A DNA stretch of 64,000 bases, taken from NCBI GenBank assembly GCA_047630355.1, contig JBLHXN010000004.1, forward strand, positions 8,438 to 72,437. The letters run 5' to 3'. The notes beneath the pieces are model-generated. The model was given only the letters and a program-made list of their open reading frames with translations. It was not told the origin of the DNA and did not search any database. This DNA comes from JANQUM01 sp047630355 (GTDB lineage Bacteria; Bacteroidota; Bacteroidia; Cytophagales; Spirosomataceae). Of the stretch, positions 7,110 through 16,000 are shown piece after piece (within the stretch, counting starts at the first letter, position 1; the number at the start of each line of letters is the position of its first letter). Made by a program: the position numbers and the translations under genes.

Positions 7110-9524
7110 TTACAGAACAGGAAACTTTGTAGGATTGGCTTCGTGCATTAACTCGTAGACACCGTCAAAAATAGTATCGGCATTAGGCTTGGAGAAGTAA
7201 TCACCATCCGAACCATAAGACGGTCGATGAGGTTGAGCTGAGATAATGGTTGGTTTAGAGTCTAACCAGCGGTAAGCATTTTGCTTATCAATAACTTCCT
7301 GCATCATGAAAGCGGCACCGCCACCAGGCATATCTTCATCCGCAAATATTACTCGATTAGTTTGCTTTATCGACTCAACAATCGAATGGTTGAGGTCAAA
7401 AGGTAACAATGTCTGAACGTCTATTACCTGAATTTCGATACCGGTTTCAGAAAGCTGTTTAGCAGCTTCCATCACAATACGACACATTGAACCGTAAGTT
7501 ACTACTGTTACATCTGTTCCTTTTCTAATAGTTTCAGGTACGCCGAGCGGAACCCGAATGTCTTTTAAATTGGAAGGCAACTTTTCTTTTAGGCGATAAC
7601 CATTCAGGCACTCAATCATTAATGCAGGATCATCACCCGTAATTAGTGTATTGTACATTCCAGCAGCTTGCACAAAGTTACGAGGAACGGCAATATGCAT
7701 ACCCTGTAGTGAGTTTAGCATCGTACCCATTGGTGATCCGGAATGCCAAATTCCTTCTAATCTATGGCCACGGGTTCTTACAATTAACGGAGCGGCTTGT
7801 CCGCCTTTTGTCCGATAACGTAAGCAAGCTAAATCATCAGTTAATGTAGCTAATGCATAAAATATGTAATCGAAGTACTGTATTTCTACAATAGGCCGTA
7901 ACCCACGCATAGCAGCTCCAATTCCCTGACCTATAATGGTCGCTTCACGAATGCCGACATCCGTGATTCTTAGTTTGCCATACTTATCCTGCAATCCGGC
8001 AAAGCCCTGATTTACATCACCAATTTTCCCTACGTCTTCACCAATGGCAAACACCAACGGGTTAGACTCAAAAAGCGAATCAAAGTATTTATTAATAATA
8101 GTCCTTCCGTCGGCCATTTCGCTGTCTTCAGCGTACTTAGGAGCAACGGGTGTAATTTTTAGAGGTGAGTGCTTTGTTTCGCTGTACACGTGAGAACTGT
8201 ACTTCTCAAAGCCTGTTGCCTGAGCTTCTTCAATCCACTTTGATAGATTTGATTGGATTCCAATACCTTCTTTCAGAATAATCCGACGTACTTTTTTAAT
8301 AGCCTGAATTATATCCTTTCGCAAGATTCCCTGCGAACTTTGTAACTGCTTCTTTACAGATTTAATTTTTTCAGGTTGACTACTTGCCATTTCTACCTGA
8401 GCAATCAAATCCAAGGCACTTTCAGTTTCTTCTTTTACACTAACTTTCAGAGCGTCCCAAGCAGCTTTTCTGGCATCTTTCGCAGTTTGTTTCGCCCGCT
8501 TTTCGATGATTTCTAAATCTTTTTCACTAGCGTAACTGTTTTCTAAAATCCAATTTCTGAAAACAATATTACAATCATGTTCTGCTTCCCAGTTGAGCCT
8601 CTTTTCAGTTTTGTATCGTTCGTGCGAACCAGAAGCCGAGTGCCCTTGCGGCTGCGTCATTTCTTCAACATGCACCAAAACCGGAACGTGTTCGTCACGG
8701 GCGTAGCAAGCTGCCTTCTGGTAAGTTTGAATTAGTTCGGGATAATCCCACCCCCGGGCGGTGATTATTTCAATACCGTGCTGATCATCCGTTCGTTGAA
8801 AACCAGATAAGGCTTCAGAAATACTTTGTTTTGTGGTTTGAAATTTCTTCGGAACGGAGATACCGAAACCATCGTCCCAAACCGAAAAAATTACGGGGAC
8901 TTGCAATACACCAGCGGCATTGATACCTTCAAAAAACATCCCCTGAGAAGTAGAAGCATCACCGATAGTGACGAAGCAAACCTCATTACCATTTTTTGAA
9001 AAATTAGACATCTCAGACAGGTCGGCATTTTCACGGTATAATTTGGAAGCGTAGCCCAAACCAATACTTCGGGGAACTTGCCCCGCCGTGGACGATACGT
9101 CCATCACACTGTTGAAATGCTTAGTTTGCGGTAGCCAGTCACCGCCTTCGTTAAACCAGCGGTTTCCGTAATGAGCATTCATGGACCGTCCGCCACTAAA
9201 AGGATCGTGTTCGAGGTCAGCATGAGCGTACAATTGGGCAAAAAACTGTTGCCAGGTCAGAATTCCAAGACTGGCAAGCAATGTCTGATCACGATAATAA
9301 CCGGACCTAAAATCACCCTTTCGGAAAACCTTCGCCATTGCTAATTGAGCAACTTCTTTACCATCGCCAAAAATTCCGAACTTAGCCCGCCCCATAAATA
9401 CATCCTTTCGCCCAAGAATGCTCACTTCACGACTCTCAACCGCGTGTTTATAATCAAGTAAAACCTCTTCTTTAGAAATAAGGAGGTTGCCTCCAAGTGT
9501 TGATTCAGACGAAATAGTAGTCAT
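7110..9524 (-). CDS. Fused alpha/beta E1 subunit of a 2-oxoacid dehydrogenase complex
   Basis: 804 residues. The N-terminal half (about 1-430) is the E1-alpha thiamine-pyrophosphate domain with GDASTSQGMFFEG near residue 193. A lysine/glutamate-rich helical linker leads to the E1-beta half (about 465-790), with the transketolase-like pyrimidine-binding region (IGEDVGKIGDVNQG) and the C-terminal transketolase domain. Such one-piece E1 enzymes are common in Bacteroidota and decarboxylate branched-chain 2-oxoacids or pyruvate before transfer to a lipoyl E2. No E2 or E3 gene is nearby. In the alpha half, where many E1 proteins read ENNGYGIS, this one reads WDDGFGIS. A good promoter lies at 9614-9644. 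Confidence 0.88.
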   Translation of the reverse strand: MTTISSESTLGGNLLISKEEVLLDYKHAVESREVSILGRKDVFMGRAKFGIFGDGKEVAQLAMAKVFRKGDFRSGYYRDQTLLASLGILTWQQFFAQLYAHADLEHDPFSGGRSMNAHYGNRWFNEGGDWLPQTKHFNSVMDVSSTAGQVPRSIGLGYASKLYRENADLSEMSNFSKNGNEVCFVTIGDASTSQGMFFEGINAAGVLQVPVIFSVWDDGFGISVPKKFQTTKQSISEALSGFQRTDDQHGIEIITARGWDYPELIQTYQKAACYARDEHVPVLVHVEEMTQPQGHSASGSHERYKTEKRLNWEAEHDCNIVFRNWILENSYASEKDLEIIEKRAKQTAKDARKAAWDALKVSVKEETESALDLIAQVEMASSQPEKIKSVKKQLQSSQGILRKDIIQAIKKVRRIILKEGIGIQSNLSKWIEEAQATGFEKYSSHVYSETKHSPLKITPVAPKYAEDSEMADGRTIINKYFDSLFESNPLVFAIGEDVGKIGDVNQGFAGLQDKYGKLRITDVGIREATIIGQGIGAAMRGLRPIVEIQYFDYIFYALATLTDDLACLRYRTKGGQAAPLIVRTRGHRLEGIWHSGSPMGTMLNSLQGMHIAVPRNFVQAAGMYNTLITGDDPALMIECLNGYRLKEKLPSNLKDIRVPLGVPETIRKGTDVTVVTYGSMCRIVMEAAKQLSETGIEIQVIDVQTLLPFDLNHSIVESIKQTNRVIFADEDMPGGGAAFMMQEVIDKQNAYRWLDSKPTIISAQPHRPSYGSDGDYFSKPNADTIFDGVYELMHEANPTKFPVL

Positions 9525-9613
9525 AGATTATGGGCTAATGTTGTAATTGAAATAGACAATTGACGGCTCAAATGATGTAAGCAAATAATTGATTAGTATA
9601 ACAATCTTTTTTG

Positions 9614-9644
9614 CAAAAATACAATAAAACATTTCATTTTCAAA
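9614..9644 (-). promoter_or_regulatory. Bacteroidota-type promoter for the E1 gene
   Basis: Read on the minus strand: TTTG (9644-9641), a 19-base spacer, then TATTTTTG (9621-9614). This matches the TTTG / TAnnTTTG consensus exactly at both boxes, about 90 bases before the ATG. Confidence 0.65.
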
Positions 9645-9821
9645 TGATTCTGCTGCGACACAGAAATCAAAACCTTACTGGTAAGGTCTTTGTTAATGGC
9701 TTGTTAAAAAGTTGTACGCTGTATATTATGTACCTTTCTTTGCAACATAAGTTTTAAGAAAATAGTACTCTTAACAACTTGCATAACATCATTATTCACA
9801 CTTTTAAACTAATAGTTTATC

Positions 9822-10211
9822 ATGAAAAAATTATTCTTATCATTCGTAGTTGTATTATTCGTCGCTGCTTCGGCATCAGCACAAGGAGTTCTTAAATTCA
9901 CAAACGAGGTTCACGATTTCGGAACACTTAAAGAAGGTCCGATTGCAACGTATTCTTTCGAAGTGAAAAATACAGGGAATGCTCCAGTTGTCATTTCAAA
10001 CGCCATGGCTTCTTGCGGATGTACCACTCCTGAGTGGAAGAAAGATCCAATAATGCCAGGTGCTACTGCTGTTATCAAAGTAGGTTATAATACTTCTGGC
10101 CGTCCGGGCAATTTCACTAAGACAATTACCGTGACAAGTAACGCCGAAAATGCTACTGTGGTACTTACCATTAAAGGTAAAGTTACACCGAAAGCTACTT
10201 CTGGCGAATAA
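9822..10211 (+). CDS. DUF1573 domain secreted protein
   Basis: 129 residues. A signal peptide ends at ASASAQ (about residue 20). The rest is one DUF1573 immunoglobulin-like fold, recognisable from FTNEVHDFGTLKEGP, the strand FEVKNTGNAPVVISN, the Cys-Gly-Cys of SCGCTTPEW and the closing YNTSGRPGNFTKTITVTSN. Proteins of this type are abundant and strongly expressed in Bacteroidota. They are exported, and no enzymatic role is established. It is a single gene followed by a terminator. The upstream region carries a TACCTTTC box at 9731-9738 and a 16-base inverted repeat at 9672-9687. Confidence 0.85.
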   Translation: MKKLFLSFVVVLFVAASASAQGVLKFTNEVHDFGTLKEGPIATYSFEVKNTGNAPVVISNAMASCGCTTPEWKKDPIMPGATAVIKVGYNTSGRPGNFTKTITVTSNAENATVVLTIKGKVTPKATSGE

Positions 10212-10232
10212 GTCATTAATTCCGTACAACTT

Positions 10233-10266
10233 GAAGCCATCTTTCCAACGAAAGGTGGCTTTTTTG
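10233..10266 (+). terminator. Intrinsic terminator after the DUF1573 gene
   Basis: The arms AAGCCAtCTTT and AAAGgTGGCTT surround a short loop, followed by a T run. It starts about 20 bases after the stop codon. Confidence 0.8.
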
Positions 10267-10319
10267 GTTTCTATCAGTATATTTAGCCTTTAGTAAATTC
10301 ATCAACGTCAACAATCTAC

Positions 10320-11522
10320 ATGAACTTTCTCTGCATTTGCACCTATTTCAAAGGCTCTGAATTCCTCAAATCTTGTAAAGCCGAAGGAAACAACGTCTAC
10401 CTTTTGACCGATAAAAAGTTAGAGCACAAAAGTTGGCCACGCGAATCTGTCGAGCAGTTTTTTTACTTGGATAATGTTGATAATTCCTTCGGTACGTATC
10501 AAACAATTTTAGAAGGAGTTGCAGGATTAATGCGTTCCACAAAAATTGATTGGGTAGTTGCACTTGATGATTTCGATGTAGAAAAAGCAGCATTGATTCG
10601 GGAACATTTTCGGATTCCGGGAATGGGACAAACGACGGGCAGGTATTTTCGTGATAAATTAGCCATGCGGGTAAAAGCCCAAGATGAGAAAGTAGCGATA
10701 CCGCCATTTACTCCACTATTTCACGACCTTGATATTACCGAATACTTGCAAAGTACCGAAGCTCCGTGGTTGATAAAGCCCCGATCGGAAGCTTCAGCGA
10801 CGGGCATCAAGAAAGTACACTCTTTCGACGAAGCCTGGAATGCAATACATGCTCTTGGCGAACAACGCCATAACTATCTATTAGAACAGTTTAAACCCGG
10901 TGATGTATTTCACGTAGACTCGCTGACCGTTGACGGAAAAGTTATTTTTTCTTGTTGCAGCCAATACCTCAACACACCTTTAGAAGTAGCTCACGGCGGT
11001 GGTATTTTCCGATCAGTTACCGTAGAATACGACTCGAAAGATGAGAAGGCTCTGCGGAAAATTAATAAGGAAGTAATGAAGGCCTTCGGGATGCAATTTA
11101 GTGCTTCGCATACTGAAGTAATCAAGAATCACAAAACGGGCGAATATTACTTTTTAGAAACAGCTTCAAGAGTTGGTGGAGCACACCTTGCCGAAATGGT
11201 GGAAGCCGCCTCGGGTATTAATTTGTGGCGGGAATGGGCAAAAGTAGAAACCGCCAAAGCCTCCGATGGTAAATACAAATTGCCAAAAACTGAGAAAACA
11301 TATTCGGGCATAATTATCTCATTATCGAGCCATCACAAACCAGATTATACTCCGTTTGAAGCTCCCGAAGTGGTCTGGAAAATGGACGAAGAATATCACG
11401 TCGGGCTGATTGTGAAATCAGAAAGTCGTGAGCGAGTACTCGAATTAATGGACGAATTCGCCAATAAAATCCGAGATTTAGGCTATCACGCCTCCGCTCC
11501 TCCCGATAAACCAACACATTGA
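10320..11522 (+). CDS. ATP-grasp domain protein
   Basis: 400 residues with no signal peptide, so cytosolic. The N-terminal part resembles a preATP-grasp domain. The central region has the ATP-grasp signatures: the lysine-containing APWLIKPRSEASATGI near residue 150, the HNYLLEQFKPGDVFHVDSL segment, and late metal-binding residues in GEYYFLETASRVGGAH near residue 280. This arrangement is shared by carboxylate-amine ligases that join an acid to an amine through an acyl phosphate. The substrate cannot be read from the sequence. It has no obvious partner gene: menB is convergent downstream and DUF1573 upstream ends in a terminator. Confidence 0.8.
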   Translation: MNFLCICTYFKGSEFLKSCKAEGNNVYLLTDKKLEHKSWPRESVEQFFYLDNVDNSFGTYQTILEGVAGLMRSTKIDWVVALDDFDVEKAALIREHFRIPGMGQTTGRYFRDKLAMRVKAQDEKVAIPPFTPLFHDLDITEYLQSTEAPWLIKPRSEASATGIKKVHSFDEAWNAIHALGEQRHNYLLEQFKPGDVFHVDSLTVDGKVIFSCCSQYLNTPLEVAHGGGIFRSVTVEYDSKDEKALRKINKEVMKAFGMQFSASHTEVIKNHKTGEYYFLETASRVGGAHLAEMVEAASGINLWREWAKVETAKASDGKYKLPKTEKTYSGIIISLSSHHKPDYTPFEAPEVVWKMDEEYHVGLIVKSESRERVLELMDEFANKIRDLGYHASAPPDKPTH

Positions 11523-11529
11523 GTATTGT

Positions 11530-11568
11530 TTATCAATTGCCCAAGGTCAAGACGTGGGCAATTGATAA
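11530..11568. terminator. Long hairpin between convergent genes
   Basis: A perfect 14-bp stem, TTATCAATTGCCCA with its complement, and an 11-base loop lie between the convergent ATP-grasp and menB genes. There is no clean T run on either side, so it may be a terminator without a U tail or an RNA-stability element. Confidence 0.55.
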
Positions 11569-11599
11569 AAGCAATATTTAAAATACAACATCGGAAAGA

Positions 11600-12442
11600 T
11601 CACGAATGCTTCGGAAACTGATCAAAATCAGGTGGCCGCTTTTCGAGGAAAGCATCTCGCCCTTCACGGGCTTCGTCGGTCATATAACCAAGGCGGGTAG
11701 CTTCTCCGGCAAAGATTTGTTGTCCTACCAAACCGTCGTCAATCATATTGAACGCAAATTTGAGCATTCGAATCGCCATTGGGCTTTTCTCCAGTATTTC
11801 CTGAGCCCATTTGTACGCTTCGTTTTCTAATTCATCATGCGGAATTACGGCATTCACCATCCCCATATCGAGAGCTTCTTGTGCCGAGTAACTTCGTCCC
11901 AGAAAGAAAATTTCTCTCGCCCGCTTTTGTCCAACTTGCCGGGCTAAATACGCCGAACCGTAACCCGCATCGTAACTTGCCACGTTAGCGTCGGTTTGTT
12001 TAAAAATAGCGTGTTCTTTACTCGCTAAACTCAAATCGCAGACCACGTGTAAACTGTGTCCGCCGCCAACTGCCCAGCCGGGAATAACTGCAATAACGGG
12101 CTTGGTCATAAACCGAATTTGACGTTGTACGTCAAGTATATTCAATCGCCCTACGCCCATTTCGTCTTTGTATCCGTCTTTCCCTCTGGCTCGCTGGTCA
12201 CCGCCGCTACAAAACGCCCAACCGCCGTCTTTAGCTGACGGGCCTTCGCCCGAAAGTAATACCACGCCAATGCTACTGTCGTTACGGGCGTCTTCAAAAG
12301 CATCAATTAGTTCAAAAACCGTTTTTGGTTGAAACGCATTTCGCACTTCGGGACGATTAAATGCAATTCGAGCCACTCCGTTGCATTTTTTATAAGTTAA
12401 GTCTTCGTATTCTTTGGCAATTTGCCAGTCAATTTTTTCCAT
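11600..12442 (-). CDS. menB: 1,4-dihydroxy-2-naphthoyl-CoA synthase MenB
   Basis: 280 residues, typical of MenB. It catalyses the Dieckmann-type ring closure of o-succinylbenzoyl-CoA in menaquinone synthesis. The crotonase fold is evident. The MenB-specific features present are GWAFCSGGDQRARG (about residue 75), the oxyanion-hole region GWAVGGGHSLHVVCD (about 125), the TDANVASYDAGYGSAYLARQVG block, and the C-terminal REGRDAFLEKRPPDF. Menaquinone is the quinone that would feed the Alternative Complex III encoded later in this window. No other men genes are adjacent. The hypothetical membrane gene upstream is on the same strand with a gap of about 60 bases. Confidence 0.95.
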   Translation of the reverse strand: MEKIDWQIAKEYEDLTYKKCNGVARIAFNRPEVRNAFQPKTVFELIDAFEDARNDSSIGVVLLSGEGPSAKDGGWAFCSGGDQRARGKDGYKDEMGVGRLNILDVQRQIRFMTKPVIAVIPGWAVGGGHSLHVVCDLSLASKEHAIFKQTDANVASYDAGYGSAYLARQVGQKRAREIFFLGRSYSAQEALDMGMVNAVIPHDELENEAYKWAQEILEKSPMAIRMLKFAFNMIDDGLVGQQIFAGEATRLGYMTDEAREGRDAFLEKRPPDFDQFPKHS

Positions 12443-12505
12443 TAGTTGATGTTTATCAAGGTAAGTTTAGTAGTATCGTAGAATTAACATTCTTGATTAA
12501 ATGGA

Positions 12506-13060
12506 TTAACGTCGCCGCACCGCTTTTGTTAACCATGAAAGCAATAAAGCTAAAGTGATTGCAATTCCGATTCCCGAAAAAAGCCATTTTATAATACCGG
12601 ATGTAGAAGCGAAATTGACCCAAAAATCGGAAAGGTTGGGAAACCCCCTAAGTAACTTAACGATTCCGAAGTTTTCTCCCAAATCGAAAATAAGGTTTCC
12701 AAAAGGAAGCAAGTTTAGTAATCGTAGTTTTGTATTTTTGGGAAATGTTTTTCTCAGCAGAAAACTGATAAACAAGATATTGAACAGCGTATAAACCAAC
12801 GGAAAAAGTACGTCCCAAACACTTTCAAACTGTAGATAAACGCTCCGGCCAACTTCGCCGTAACTATCCAGTATCTGAAAAGCCGTAGTTGTATCAAAAC
12901 CAAATTTCAAGTCTAACAATTCCGTCGAACCTTCCGGCTGAAATTGCTCTTGAAAATATGGCAAAATGAAAGCGGCAAAGAGTATTTGTAAACCAAGAAA
13001 TAATAGAACAAGTCCGCCGTGAGCACGTTCGTAAATCCAGTTAGATAATTTTTTGAGCAT
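12506..13060 (-). CDS. Four-segment integral membrane protein, unknown function
   Basis: 184 residues with four likely membrane helices: about 14-35 (GLVLLFLGLQILFAAFILP), 83-103, 112-133 and 158-178. A soluble loop of about 45 residues lies between the first two. The C-terminus is positive (TKAVRRR). I do not recognise the family. It is read away from trpC and precedes menB on the same strand. Confidence 0.65.
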   Translation of the reverse strand: MLKKLSNWIYERAHGGLVLLFLGLQILFAAFILPYFQEQFQPEGSTELLDLKFGFDTTTAFQILDSYGEVGRSVYLQFESVWDVLFPLVYTLFNILFISFLLRKTFPKNTKLRLLNLLPFGNLIFDLGENFGIVKLLRGFPNLSDFWVNFASTSGIIKWLFSGIGIAITLALLLSWLTKAVRRR

Positions 13061-13169
13061 TCGTTCGTTTTTACGGGTTAAAAGTGGCGAAAATTAGTGA
13101 ATTTTGTAGTATTAGAATAATATTAAACCAACTGACTAATTGACAAACAGACTTACTGACCATAAAAAA

Positions 13170-13958
13170 ATGACCATTTTAGAAGAAATCATTGAAAACA
13201 AAAGTTACGAAGTAGGGCGGGCAAAAACCGCCATGCCCATTTCGATGTTAGAGCAGATGCCCTTTTTTGAGCGAAAAACGAATTCTTTAGTAAAAGCCCT
13301 GAAAGCTAAAAACTCAACGGGAATTATTGCAGAATTCAAACGAAAGTCGCCTTCAAAAGGAAATATAAATATTGGAGCGGGCATTTCTGAAACCACCACG
13401 GGTTACGCCAACGCCGGGGCAGCGGGGCTTTCTGTTTTGACAGATACCGTTTACTTCGGTGGGTTTAAGGAGGATGTTCAGATTGCTCGTGAAAACAACC
13501 CAAAGACGCCCATTCTGCGTAAAGATTTCACAATTGACGAGTACCAGCTTTACGAAGCAAAAGCGTGGGGAGCAGACGTAATTTTGCTAATTGCTTCCGC
13601 ACTTTCCGCCGACGAAATTAAAGCATTAAGTCATAAAGCAAATGAACTCGGATTAGAAGTTTTACTCGAGGTTCACGATAAAGAAGAACTCGAAAAAAGT
13701 CCGTTGGAGTTCGTTGATATTATTGGTGTAAACAACCGAAATTTAAAGAATTTTGAAGAAAGCAATATTAACGCATCGCTTGAATTGAGCGAGTTAATTC
13801 CCGCCGACAAAGTCAAAATTTCCGAGAGTTGTATCAGCAAACCTGAAACCGTTAAAGAGTTAAAAAAAGCTGGTTATCAAGGTTTTCTGATTGGTGAATC
13901 GTTTATGAAAATGGTAAATCCGCCAAAGGCATTGGCAGAATTTCTGGAACAGCTATAA
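13170..13958 (+). CDS. trpC: Indole-3-glycerol phosphate synthase
   Basis: I start at the ATG at 13170. A TTG 30 bases upstream is possible but adds a non-homologous lead. 262 residues forming the TIM barrel that converts CdRP to indole-3-glycerol phosphate in tryptophan synthesis. Family signatures are IIAEFKRKSPSKG (catalytic Lys, about residue 53), the PILRKDFTIDEYQLYEAKAWGAD block, the catalytic Glu in LLEVHD, IGVNNRNLKNFE, the KISESCIS Glu/Ser pair and GFLIGESFM near the C-terminus. It stands alone: proCBA follows after about 420 bases and trpF is about 4 kb away, although the tail of another trpC-like frame survives beside trpF. Confidence 0.95.
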   Translation: MTILEEIIENKSYEVGRAKTAMPISMLEQMPFFERKTNSLVKALKAKNSTGIIAEFKRKSPSKGNINIGAGISETTTGYANAGAAGLSVLTDTVYFGGFKEDVQIARENNPKTPILRKDFTIDEYQLYEAKAWGADVILLIASALSADEIKALSHKANELGLEVLLEVHDKEELEKSPLEFVDIIGVNNRNLKNFEESNINASLELSELIPADKVKISESCISKPETVKELKKAGYQGFLIGESFMKMVNPPKALAEFLEQL

Positions 13959-14023
13959 AGCTTATAATCTGCCTCGACTTGCGAGTAGTTAGCTATTAAA
14001 CCCCATTTATATTCTTGTTCATA

Positions 14024-14062
14024 AAAACGGATACGCACACCTTTGGTACGTGTATCCGTTTT
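14024..14062 (+). terminator. Terminator-like hairpin after trpC
   Basis: The arms AAAACGGATAC and GTATCCGTTTT lie about 65 bases after the trpC stop. The stem is interrupted near the loop and the right arm ends in four T. Confidence 0.7.
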
Positions 14063-14381
14063 CTACAAGCCATCATTAAGGTTTAGCCTCTTTCGGTTGA
14101 ACTTTAGTATCTTCTATCAATTAGTAAGGTTGCCTTCACCTTACCGTTTTCAGCTCATATGTTGATATGACTCCAAATACCTGACATACTGTCGCGACAA
14201 ATACCAAAATGGCAGTCTCTCCTTTTTTTAAAAAAAATACTTAAATCACTATCTATCAGTACTTAAAATCATATTAACTCAACCTTTTCCATTCTCCCAA
14301 AGAAATAGTTGAGAATACAGGGTATCGCACCATGTTTGCACAAGGTATATACTCATAACTTGATTTAATTAAAAAAGCAGT
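14063..14381. other. proCBA upstream region
   Basis: About 320 bases without a gene. It contains an inverted repeat GTAAGGT / ACCTTAC with a seven-base loop (14124-14144), an A/T tract at 14223-14241 and, close to proC, the promoter candidate listed separately. I see nothing else that I can name. Confidence 0.5.
14308..14338 (+). promoter_or_regulatory. Candidate promoter of the proCBA operon
   Basis: GTTG (14308-14311), a 19-base spacer and CATGTTTG (14331-14338) match the Bacteroidota consensus TTTG / TAnnTTTG at all but two fixed positions. It lies about 43 bases before the proC ATG. Confidence 0.4.
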
Positions 14382-15194
14382 ATGGAAGTATTAGTAATTG
14401 GTGCGGGGAATATGGGATTAGCTTACGCCAAAGCTCTTGTAAAGTCCGAGTTCTTGAGTGAGTCTAACTTGATGATTTCTGACACCGACCCCGGAAAAAC
14501 GGAAGAGTTAAAAAAGATTAGCCGGTTTGATGTTTATAGTGATTTAAAGGATTGTTTGCCAAAAGCAGACATTGTCTTTCTTGCAGTAAAGCCTTATCAC
14601 ACCGAAGAACTTTTTAAGAATTTAAAACCGCTGACCACAAACGATCAAGTTATAGTTTCTCTAATGGCCGGAGTGAATATACAAAGTATTCAAAAAGGTT
14701 TGGGAGTTTTGAAAGTGGTCAGGGCAATGCCAAACTTACCAGCACAAGTTGGAAAAGGTGTAACATCTTTCACTACCTCAAAAGAAGTTTCCCGATTAGA
14801 AACATCTACGGTTCAGCAGTTACTAAACACCACCGGCAAATCCGTGCATTTAGATACTGAAAATGACATAGACGCCTCCACCGGAATTTCTGGAAGCGGT
14901 CCAGCCTACGTTTTTTACTTTATGCAATCCATGATGGAAGCAGCCAAGAAGATGGGCTTTTCAGATCACGATTCTAAGGTATTAGTAAGTCAAACTTTTG
15001 AAGGAGCCGTAGAGCTGTTTAATCAGTCAGATTTGACACCTATGAAATGGATGGATAAAGTTGCCTCAAAAGGCGGTACTACCAGAGCAGCACTTGACTC
15101 TATGGACGACAATAATATTAAAGATTTAATTGAAGAAGCTGCCTATGCCGCATTTAACAGGGCAGTTGAATTAGGAAAGGAAGAAAATAGATAG
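14382..15194 (+). CDS. proC: Pyrroline-5-carboxylate reductase
   Basis: 270 residues, normal length. It carries out the last step of proline synthesis, the NAD(P)H reduction of pyrroline-5-carboxylate. The N-terminal Rossmann fold opens VIGAGNMGLAYAKAL. VFLAVKPYH, VSLMAGVNIQSIQKGL and VVRAMPNLPAQVGKGVT follow, with the family signature SGSGPAYVFYFMQSM near residue 170 and the C-terminal KVASKGGTTRAALDSM. It is the first gene of a proC-proB-proA operon, and its stop is two bases from the proB ATG. Confidence 0.96.
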   Translation: MEVLVIGAGNMGLAYAKALVKSEFLSESNLMISDTDPGKTEELKKISRFDVYSDLKDCLPKADIVFLAVKPYHTEELFKNLKPLTTNDQVIVSLMAGVNIQSIQKGLGVLKVVRAMPNLPAQVGKGVTSFTTSKEVSRLETSTVQQLLNTTGKSVHLDTENDIDASTGISGSGPAYVFYFMQSMMEAAKKMGFSDHDSKVLVSQTFEGAVELFNQSDLTPMKWMDKVASKGGTTRAALDSMDDNNIKDLIEEAAYAAFNRAVELGKEENR

Positions 15195-15196
15195 TT

Positions 15197-15994
15197 ATGG
15201 AGTATAAAAAAAGAATTGTAGTTAAAGTGGGTACCAATGTAATGGTCAATAAAGACAACCGCATTGTAGGTACAATCTTGAAAAACTTAGTCGATCAAAT
15301 AGCTCGGTTATACGAAGAGGGTATTATTACGGTTTTAATTTCTTCAGGCTCAGTAATTGCCGGAAAAGAAGTTTTGGATAAGAATGATATTAAGGATGAT
15401 ACCATTCGAAGACAAGTATATTCAGCGGTGGGCCAACCGAGGTTGATGCACCATTATTACGGCATTTTCCATAATTACGGGATGCGGTGTGCACAGGTAT
15501 TGGCTACAAAACGCGATTTTGACGAAGGAAGGCATCGCGAAAACATGATTAATTGCTACGAAGGTTTACTGAGCCAAGGAGTAATTCCGATTGCAAATGA
15601 AGACGACGCTGTTTCACTTTCCATGTCGATGTTTACCGATAATGACGAATTGGCAAGTTTGGTAGCTGAATTGATTCAAGCAGATATGCTAATATTGTTA
15701 ACTGATACAGATGGCTTGTATGATGGGAATCCGGAGGATGAAGATTCGCGTTTAATCAAATCAGTCGCAACAGATCAAAAAGTAGAGCAGTTTGTTCAGC
15801 ATTCTCAGAAAAAGGAAGGCGAAGGCCGCGGAGGAATGGGTTCTAAGTTAAATATTGCAAAAAAAACAGCCGCCAAAAATATCCCAACCTACATTGCCAA
15901 TGGCAAACAGGTAGATACTATCATCGACATAGTACATGGCAAAGAAACCGGGACTAAAGTTTATCAGAAAGAACTGTCTACTTCGTCTAAATAA
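15197..15994 (+). CDS. proB: Glutamate 5-kinase without PUA domain
   Basis: 265 residues, covering only the amino acid kinase domain. The longer E. coli type (about 367 residues) has a C-terminal PUA domain that is absent here. It phosphorylates glutamate as the committed step to proline. Visible motifs are VVKVGTNVMV at the N-terminus, LISSGSVIAGK, IANEDDAVS with FTDNDELASLVA, LLTDTDGLYDGNP and GRGGMGSKLNIAKK. A Val-Val-Lys-Val start right after proC and a six-base gap to proA support one transcript. Confidence 0.95.
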   Translation: MEYKKRIVVKVGTNVMVNKDNRIVGTILKNLVDQIARLYEEGIITVLISSGSVIAGKEVLDKNDIKDDTIRRQVYSAVGQPRLMHHYYGIFHNYGMRCAQVLATKRDFDEGRHRENMINCYEGLLSQGVIPIANEDDAVSLSMSMFTDNDELASLVAELIQADMLILLTDTDGLYDGNPEDEDSRLIKSVATDQKVEQFVQHSQKKEGEGRGGMGSKLNIAKKTAAKNIPTYIANGKQVDTIIDIVHGKETGTKVYQKELSTSSK

Positions 15995-16000
15995 GAAAGC

